A stretch of 64,000 bases of DNA from Chelatococcus sp. (GTDB taxonomy: Bacteria > Pseudomonadota > Alphaproteobacteria > Rhizobiales > Beijerinckiaceae). Positions within the stretch are counted from its first letter, which is position 1. Each line of letters starts with the position of its first letter. The translations under genes were made by a program, and so were the position numbers. The stretch lies in contig QFQY01000030.1 of the NCBI GenBank assembly GCA_003248805.1, positions 1-64,000 of the forward strand, in the 5' to 3' direction. Shown here piece after piece: positions 59,107-64,000 of the stretch. A model generated the notes under the pieces. It searched no databases. It saw only the letters and a program-made list of their open reading frames with translations, and was not told the origin of the DNA.

Positions 59107-60012
59107 ATGACCGAGATCGCCGACACCGAGCTGCTGCTGGCCCCGCGCCGGGTGCTGCCGCGCTTGAAGATGCCGTCCCTGGCGAGCGGGGACTGGCTCG
59201 TAACTGCAGCGCTCCTGCTGGGCCTCGTTCTTCTGGCGCTCGCCCTGCTGGCGCCGCTGGTTTCGCCCTTCGAACCCGACCACCAGCGTCTTCTGGCAAG
59301 GCTGAAGCCGCCAGCCGGCTTTGCCGGGGCAGGCCCTGCCCATTGGCTCGGGACGGACCAGCTCGGCCGGGATCTGCTCTCCCGCTGCTTGCACGGCCTG
59401 CGGCTCACTCTGGCGCTCGCGCTGTTCGGCACCCTGCTCGGGCTCACCCTGGGCGCTGCGCTCGGCCTCGCCGCAGGGCTGATGCGGGGCTGGGCCGACG
59501 CCCTGATCATGGGGCTGACGGACATCATGATGTCCCTGCCCTTCACCCTGGTCGCGCTCTTCGTCGTCGCGCTGGCCGGCACGGACGTCACCGTGCTGAT
59601 CTGCGTGCTCGGCATCGCTTACTGGGCGCATTTCGCCCGGCTGATCCGAGCCCAGGTGCTGAGCCTGCGCGAGATGCCCTTCGTCGAGGCCGCCCGCGCG
59701 GCCGGAGCGTGCCCCTGGCGGATCGCGACCGTGCACATGATCCCGAACCTGGTCTCGCCCGTCGTCGTGATGGCGAGCCTGAACTTCTCCAACCTGATCC
59801 TGCTGGAATCGGCACTCTCCTTCCTCGGCCTGGGCGTGCAGCCGCCGACGGCGACGCTCGGGTCCATGGTCGGCCAGGGCCGCGACTACATGGCCTCCGC
59901 CCCCTGGATCGTCGCGGTCCCGGCCCTCTTCATCGTGCTCGTGAGCCTCGTCGCCATGCTGCTGGGCGACGCGCTGCGCGACCGCCTCGATCCGCGCCTG
60001 CACCGGCGCTGA
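59107..60012 (+). CDS. ABC transporter permease, DppC type
   Basis: 301 residues. LGTDQLGRDLLSRCLHGLR is the DppC hallmark; EAA loop VEAARAAGACPWRIATVHMIPNL. It lies 6 bases after its partner and 36 bases before the binding protein. No ATPase gene is present nearby. Confidence 0.92.
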   Translation: MTEIADTELLLAPRRVLPRLKMPSLASGDWLVTAALLLGLVLLALALLAPLVSPFEPDHQRLLARLKPPAGFAGAGPAHWLGTDQLGRDLLSRCLHGLRLTLALALFGTLLGLTLGAALGLAAGLMRGWADALIMGLTDIMMSLPFTLVALFVVALAGTDVTVLICVLGIAYWAHFARLIRAQVLSLREMPFVEAARAAGACPWRIATVHMIPNLVSPVVVMASLNFSNLILLESALSFLGLGVQPPTATLGSMVGQGRDYMASAPWIVAVPALFIVLVSLVAMLLGDALRDRLDPRLHRR

Positions 60013-60048
60013 CCCATTCCGCTCATCCGAACAAAGGGATCGATCTCC

Positions 60049-61614
60049 ATGCGCAACACCCTGAAGGCCCTGGCCATAGCCGCCCTGTCGGCGACTGCGC
60101 TGATCGGCGCCGCCGCTGCTCAGGAACTGAAGGTCGGCGTCCAGAACATGGCGCCCTGGCTCGACCCCGGCCGCGACTTCTCGAATGTGGGCTCGCAATT
60201 CTACTTCAACGCCTTCGATCCGCTGATCGGCAAGGATGCGACGAAGGCCGAGAGCGTCTGGCAGCCCGGCATCGCCACCAATTGGAAGCAGGTCTCGCCG
60301 ACCGTGTTCGAGCTTAAGATCCGGCAGGGCGTGACCTTCCACAACGGCGACCCGATGACCGTCGAGGATGTCGTGTTCTCCTTCGACCGCATCATCAACT
60401 CCACCTTCCCGCCCTACACGGTCCGCAAGCGCGACACGCTGCCGAACATGGCCAAGGTCGAGGCCGTCGATGCCGAGACCGTGCGCATCACGGCAGCCCG
60501 GCCTGAGCCTCTGTTCGAGACGCTGCTCAACGTGCAGCAGGGCATGATCGTGCCCAAGAAATACGTCATGGGCCTGACCGGGGACCCGAACGTCGCCGAG
60601 GCGTCCGATTTCGAGGCCTTCGCGCTGAAGCCTGTCGGGACCGGCCCCTACAAGATCACCGAATTCGTCCCCAACCAGCGGCTGGTCTATGAGCGCTTCG
60701 ACGGCTTCTGGGGCGAGAAGGCGCCGTTCCAGAAGGTCACGATCACCCGCATCCCCGAGCTCTCCGGCCGGCTGACGGCGCTGAAGAATGGCGAGGTCGA
60801 TCTCATCACCAATATCCCGCCGGACCAGATCGAGCCGATCGCGGGCGACCCCAAGCTGAAGGCGGAGGGGATGCAGACGCCGCTCTTCCACGTCGTCATC
60901 TTCAACACCCAGAACCCGAAGATGGCCAATCCGAAGCTGCGCCAGGCGCTGTCCTATGCCATCGACCGCAAGACGTTGAACGAGGCTCTGTGGTTCGGAA
61001 AGGCCAAGGTGCCGACCTCGCACAGCTTTGCGCAGTTCGGCCCGCTCTACATGCCCGAGCTGAACACCTTCGAATACGACCCCGCCAAGGCGAAGGCGCT
61101 GCTCAAGGAAGCAGGCTATGACGGCTTCCCGATCCGCTACGACATCCAGGCAGCCTACTACACCAATGGTCTGCTCGCCGCGCAGGCGATCCAGGAGATG
61201 TGGGCCGCCGTCGGCGTCAAGATGCAGCTGAACGTCACCGAGCAGTGGACGGGCTCGGAACCCAGCATGATGGCGCGCGGCTGGTCGAACCCGATGTATT
61301 TCCCCGACCCCGCGGGCGCCTTCGGCATCATGTGGGCACCGACCGGCAACTCGGCCTCGGAAGGTCGGTTCAAGGCCAACGATGCCTATGTCGCTCTGTG
61401 GGACAGGTTCCGCTTCTCCACCGACCTGGCCGAGCGAAAGGAGGCCTATGCGGGGCTGATGCAGGCCATCAAGAACGACCCGCCCGTCCTGCCGCTCTAC
61501 CAGCCCTACGAGTCCTACGGCATGAAGCGCTCGCTCGCCTGGCGCCCTCTGCAGGGACACATCCCCTACGTGCTCGACTTCCGCGCCGGCCGCATCACGC
61601 TGGCTGCCCGCTGA
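60049..61614 (+). CDS. ABC transporter substrate-binding protein, family 5
   Basis: 521 residues with a Sec signal (TLKALAIAALSATALIGAAA, cleavage after AAAAQ). The mature protein has ELKVGVQNMAPWLDPGRDFS, LKIRQGVTFHNGDPMT, TGPYKITEFVPNQ and the late YEPAKAKALL-type segment of family 5. An AAAGGGA-type ribosome site precedes the start. It is placed after the permeases, an unusual order, and is followed by a hairpin at 61624. Confidence 0.92.
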   Translation: MRNTLKALAIAALSATALIGAAAAQELKVGVQNMAPWLDPGRDFSNVGSQFYFNAFDPLIGKDATKAESVWQPGIATNWKQVSPTVFELKIRQGVTFHNGDPMTVEDVVFSFDRIINSTFPPYTVRKRDTLPNMAKVEAVDAETVRITAARPEPLFETLLNVQQGMIVPKKYVMGLTGDPNVAEASDFEAFALKPVGTGPYKITEFVPNQRLVYERFDGFWGEKAPFQKVTITRIPELSGRLTALKNGEVDLITNIPPDQIEPIAGDPKLKAEGMQTPLFHVVIFNTQNPKMANPKLRQALSYAIDRKTLNEALWFGKAKVPTSHSFAQFGPLYMPELNTFEYDPAKAKALLKEAGYDGFPIRYDIQAAYYTNGLLAAQAIQEMWAAVGVKMQLNVTEQWTGSEPSMMARGWSNPMYFPDPAGAFGIMWAPTGNSASEGRFKANDAYVALWDRFRFSTDLAERKEAYAGLMQAIKNDPPVLPLYQPYESYGMKRSLAWRPLQGHIPYVLDFRAGRITLAAR

Positions 61615-61623
61615 GACGCGATC

Positions 61624-61646
61624 GGGAGCCGGCCCGCCCGGCTCCC
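61624..61646 (+). terminator. hairpin between binding-protein and phosphoesterase genes
   Basis: GGGAGCCGG (61624-61632) pairs with CCGGCTCCC (61638-61646) around a 5-nt loop, 10 bases after the binding-protein stop. There is no T-run. Probably a partial terminator or mRNA-stabilising stem within the operon. Confidence 0.5.
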
Positions 61647-61682
61647 CTGCCCCCTGCCCTACCCTCCTGAACGAGCCCTTTC

Positions 61683-62582
61683 ATGACCCGATCCCTGCGC
61701 CTCGCCTTCGTCGCCGATATCCACCACGGCGCGAACAGCTTCACCAAGGTCGGCACCGCGGCCCTGTCTCTGATGGAGGAGTTTCGCCGCTTCGTCGCCG
61801 ACGCCAGGCCCGACGCCGTCATCGATCTCGGCGACCGCATCTCCGACGTCGATCACGCGACCGATCTCGGGCTTGAGCGGGAGGTCGCAGAGGCCTTTGC
61901 GCCGATCGCGGCTCCCCGCTTCCACCTCTGCGGCAATCATGACCGCGACCATCTCAGCGTCGCGGAGAACGAGGACATCCTGGGCCAGCCGCTCGGCCAC
62001 CGCACGGTGGACCTCGGCGACTGGCGCCTCGTGCTCTGGGCCGCCGATTCCCGCATCCATCGCCCGGGCGGCTTTGTCCTGCGCGAGGCGGATCTGCTCT
62101 GGCTCGCCGCTACCGTCACCGCTGCCGACAAGCCGCTGGTGGTGATGAGCCATGTGCCGGTTTCCGGCCATGGCCAGACCGGCAATTACTATTTCGAGCG
62201 CAACCCGGCCTCGTCGACCTACCCCGGCGCAGAGCGCGTCCGCGCCGTGCTCGCCCGCGCCAAGGTGCCGATGGTCTGCATCGCCGGACATGTCCACTGG
62301 AACACGCTGACCACCGTCGATGCCATCCCGCATCTGACGCTGCAGTCTCTGACCGAGAGCTTCACCACCATGCCGGGGCCAGCCGGCGCCTATGCCCTGC
62401 TGGAGCTGGGAGACACTGTGAACTGGACGGTCCACGGCTTGGACCCCTTCACCGCCCGCATCGACCCAGCCGCCACCCTGCGGCGCTGGATGACGCCGCT
62501 TCAGCCCTTCGACGAGCATCCCGAGCTTCGGCAGCGGAGGCTCGGCGCCGCCCTACAGGCAGATCGGCCAGCGGCTGCCTGA
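61683..62582 (+). CDS. calcineurin-like metallophosphoesterase
   Basis: 299 residues. All metal-binding motifs are present in order: FVADIHHG, IDLGDRISD, LCGNHDRDH, VMSHVPVSGHGQ and IAGHVHWNT. There is no signal peptide, so it should act in the cytoplasm. It follows a peptide-type importer and lies across from a HAD phosphatase and RpiR regulator. A cyclic nucleotide, glycerophosphodiester or other phosphodiester is a reasonable substrate class; sequence alone does not decide. Confidence 0.9.
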   Translation: MTRSLRLAFVADIHHGANSFTKVGTAALSLMEEFRRFVADARPDAVIDLGDRISDVDHATDLGLEREVAEAFAPIAAPRFHLCGNHDRDHLSVAENEDILGQPLGHRTVDLGDWRLVLWAADSRIHRPGGFVLREADLLWLAATVTAADKPLVVMSHVPVSGHGQTGNYYFERNPASSTYPGAERVRAVLARAKVPMVCIAGHVHWNTLTTVDAIPHLTLQSLTESFTTMPGPAGAYALLELGDTVNWTVHGLDPFTARIDPAATLRRWMTPLQPFDEHPELRQRRLGAALQADRPAAA

Positions 62583-62601
62583 GATCGGGGGTCGCGTGGG
62601 C

Positions 62602-62700
62602 TTAAATCGGATAATCGCGCCGATGTGCCGGATGCGCCAGGGTCCTCAGCGCGAACGGCGCCATCGGGAACACCCCGGAGGCGGAAGTGGTGAGGGTCAT
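62602..62700 (-). CDS. possible 32-residue peptide downstream of the ATPase gene
   Basis: ATG 62700 is preceded by GAGAGA about 5-10 bases upstream and the frame ends at TAA 62602. It contains FALRTLAHPAHRRDYPI. It sits 18 bases after the ATPase stop on the same strand. It could be a small gene, or the start of a gene lost by deletion. I do not recognise it. Confidence 0.2.
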   Translation of the reverse strand: MTLTTSASGVFPMAPFALRTLAHPAHRRDYPI

Positions 62701-62718
62701 GGGATCTCTCGTTGAAGG

Positions 62719-63717
62719 TCAGTCTGACGCGATCTTCAGGACATCGCCGGCTCGAAACCCGAAGATGGCCTCGGCACCTGGTTGCAGCGCGGCGATCTCG
62801 TCGGTGGCATCGACGAGCGCGGTGATCTCGGAGCCCCGGTGCTCGAGCAGGACGCGAAAGCCGCGGCCGATAAAGTCGACCGACGCGACCCTGGCGGCCA
62901 AGACATGCTCGCAGCCGTGGGCCTCTGTCCCGACGAGGACCTTTTCGGGCCGCACGGCGAGAGTGCCGTCGCCCACCGGCACGAAGTTGCACTCTCCCAG
63001 AAAGGTCGCGACGAAGCGGTCGGTCGGCTTGTCGTAAAGGGCCCGCGGCGAGCCGATCTGGACGATCCGCCCCTTATCCATGACCGCGACCTGGTCCGAC
63101 AGGAAGAGCGCCTCTTCCTGGTCATGCGTTACATAGACAACCGTGGCGCCCACGGCGGCGTGCAGCCGCTTCAGCTCGACCTGGATGGCCTGCCGAAGAT
63201 TCTTGTCCAACGCACCGAGTGGCTCGTCCATCAACAGGATGTCCGGACGGATGACCAGCGCGCGGGCGAGCGCGACGCGCTGCTGCTGGCCGCCCGAGAG
63301 CTGGCGCGGCAGGCGCTCGGCGTAAGGGGCGAGATCGACCAAAGCGAGCGCCTCTTCGACCCGGCTCTGGACATCGCGCGCCGGCAGCTTGCGCATTTCC
63401 AGTCCGAAAGCGACGTTCCGGCGCAGGCTCATGTGCGGAAACAGCGCGTAGTTCTGGAAGACCATGCCGATGTTGCGCTTCGAGACAGGAACGGGGCCGA
63501 TGTCGACGCCGCCGACGAGGATCTGGCCGCCGTCATAGGTTTCGAACCCGGCAATGGTCTTGAGCAGCGTCGTCTTGCCGGAGCCTGAGGCGCCGAGCAG
63601 CGTACAGAAGCAGCCGGCCGGGATGTCGAGCGAGACGCCCTCGAGCGCCAGCGTCGCGCCATAGCTCTTGCTCAGCGCGCGGATGGAGACGGCCTTGCCG
63701 AGGGCGGCGATGCTCAT
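62719..63717 (-). CDS. ABC transporter ATPase, PotA type
   Basis: 332 residues. Walker A GASGSGKTTLL (about residues 42-52), FQNYALFPHMSL, LSGGQQQRVALARAL, LLMDEPLGALD and YVTHDQEEAL, then a TOBE domain. It overlaps the upstream permease by 4 bases and belongs to an importer that continues past the window edge. Confidence 0.92.
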   Translation of the reverse strand: MSIAALGKAVSIRALSKSYGATLALEGVSLDIPAGCFCTLLGASGSGKTTLLKTIAGFETYDGGQILVGGVDIGPVPVSKRNIGMVFQNYALFPHMSLRRNVAFGLEMRKLPARDVQSRVEEALALVDLAPYAERLPRQLSGGQQQRVALARALVIRPDILLMDEPLGALDKNLRQAIQVELKRLHAAVGATVVYVTHDQEEALFLSDQVAVMDKGRIVQIGSPRALYDKPTDRFVATFLGECNFVPVGDGTLAVRPEKVLVGTEAHGCEHVLAARVASVDFIGRGFRVLLEHRGSEITALVDATDEIAALQPGAEAIFGFRAGDVLKIASD

Positions 63718-64000
63718 GACGTCTTTCGCTTTGCGACGAGGAGGTTCGCGCCGAGGACGACGATCGTCACCAGGATGATGAGGCAGGAGGCAGCGATGAT
63801 CGTGGGGTCGATCTCATGCGCCACGCCCTCATACATCAGCTTCGGCAGGGTTCGGCTGCGGATATTGGTCAGGAAAAGCGCAATGATCACGTCGTCGAAC
63901 GAGGTGATGAAGGCGAAGATGGCGCCGGCCGCGATGCCCGGCGCGATCGCAGGCAGCATCACGCGCCGGAACATCGTCGCCCAGGAGGCGCCCAGACCGA
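63714..64000 (-). CDS. ABC transporter permease, PotC type (cut by window edge)
   Basis: The C-terminal 95 or so residues are in the window. The coding frame continues upstream of the internal ATG at 63974 as LGASWATMFRR, the EAA loop, and then shows VMLPAIAPGIAAGAIFAF, ITSFDDVIIALF and a last membrane helix. The rest of the gene lies beyond 64000. Confidence 0.88.
   Translation of the reverse strand, partial: GLGASWATMFRRVMLPAIAPGIAAGAIFAFITSFDDVIIALFLTNIRSRTLPKLMYEGVAHEIDPTIIAASCLIILVTIVVLGANLLVAKRKTS

Noticed and set aside
58105..61560. Very long open frame (over 1100 codons) on the minus strand
   Set aside because: It is antisense to three clear ABC genes, its predicted protein is rich in Arg, His, Gln and Asp with no recognisable domain, and long antisense frames are expected in GC-rich DNA.
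1..64000. CRISPR array, tRNA or rRNA genes
   Set aside because: No regularly spaced repeats, cloverleaf-like segments or rRNA-like stretches were seen on reading. A tRNA or repeat scan would be needed to exclude them fully.

Overview
The window is high-GC, densely packed DNA with many GTG starts, ATGA/GTGA gene overlaps and a very large share of ABC importers with their own regulators. This fits a metabolically versatile soil alphaproteobacterium of the Hyphomicrobiales (a Bosea-like organism would fit, but the genus is a guess). I saw no rRNA, tRNA, replication, phage or CRISPR locus. The region looks like an accessory catabolic and uptake region rather than core genome.

Layout. (1) 1-2000: the tail of an unrecognised gene, an imperfect palindromic repeat, and a fused SMP-30 lactonase/isochorismatase-fold protein whose isochorismatase Cys is Ser. 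(2) 2006-11635: a GntR/UTRA regulator divergent from an M20 peptidase, a complete dipeptide/opine-type ABC importer (SBP, two permeases, fused double ATPase), then an M20-like and an M24-like protein that both lack metal-ligand positions. (3) 11704-14189: TerB-like, small membrane and DUF4112 genes divergent from a TerC-family membrane protein. (4) 14298-23927: a quinate/shikimate-type catabolic cluster with two AroQ dehydroquinases (one with altered active-site residues), a polar-amino-acid-type ABC importer under a TetR regulator, a Gfo/Idh/MocA dehydrogenase, an AroE-like dehydrogenase and QuiC-type dehydroshikimate dehydratase. (5) 23986-30380: a polyamine-type ABC importer, a HisD/HpsN-like dehydrogenase and an XRE-cupin regulator. 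(6) 30491-39492: LysR regulator and a long operon of SBP, three subunits of an opine/hydroxyproline-oxidase-like flavoenzyme, an SHMT-like PLP enzyme and the rest of a polyamine-type importer.

(7) 40075-47139: a corrinoid/metal uptake operon (methyltransferase, TonB-dependent receptor, BtuF/BtuC/BtuD-like ABC genes) on the minus strand behind a clear cobalamin riboswitch. A perfect 20-bp Zur-box-like palindrome lies between riboswitch and first gene, and a CbiX-like/ferredoxin fusion lacking the usual chelatase histidines lies upstream. (8) 47466-55365: BtpA, PfkB kinase and SIS isomerase divergent from a DeoR regulator and a four-gene importer, apparently one carbohydrate or phosphosugar pathway. 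(9) 55396-56335: nested insertion-sequence remains. (10) 56336-62582: RpiR regulator and HAD phosphatase divergent from a dipeptide-type permease pair, SBP and metallophosphoesterase, with no ATPase gene. (11) 62602-64000: the end of another spermidine/putrescine-type importer, cut by the window edge.

The recurring design is importer, one to four enzymes and a local regulator, with IS scars between modules. The most unusual items are the degenerate M20/M24 pair, the Cys-to-Ser fusion, the altered AroQ, the SHMT-like enzyme in a flavin-oxidase operon, and the riboswitch plus Zur-like palindrome in front of a methyltransferase-TonB-ABC operon.
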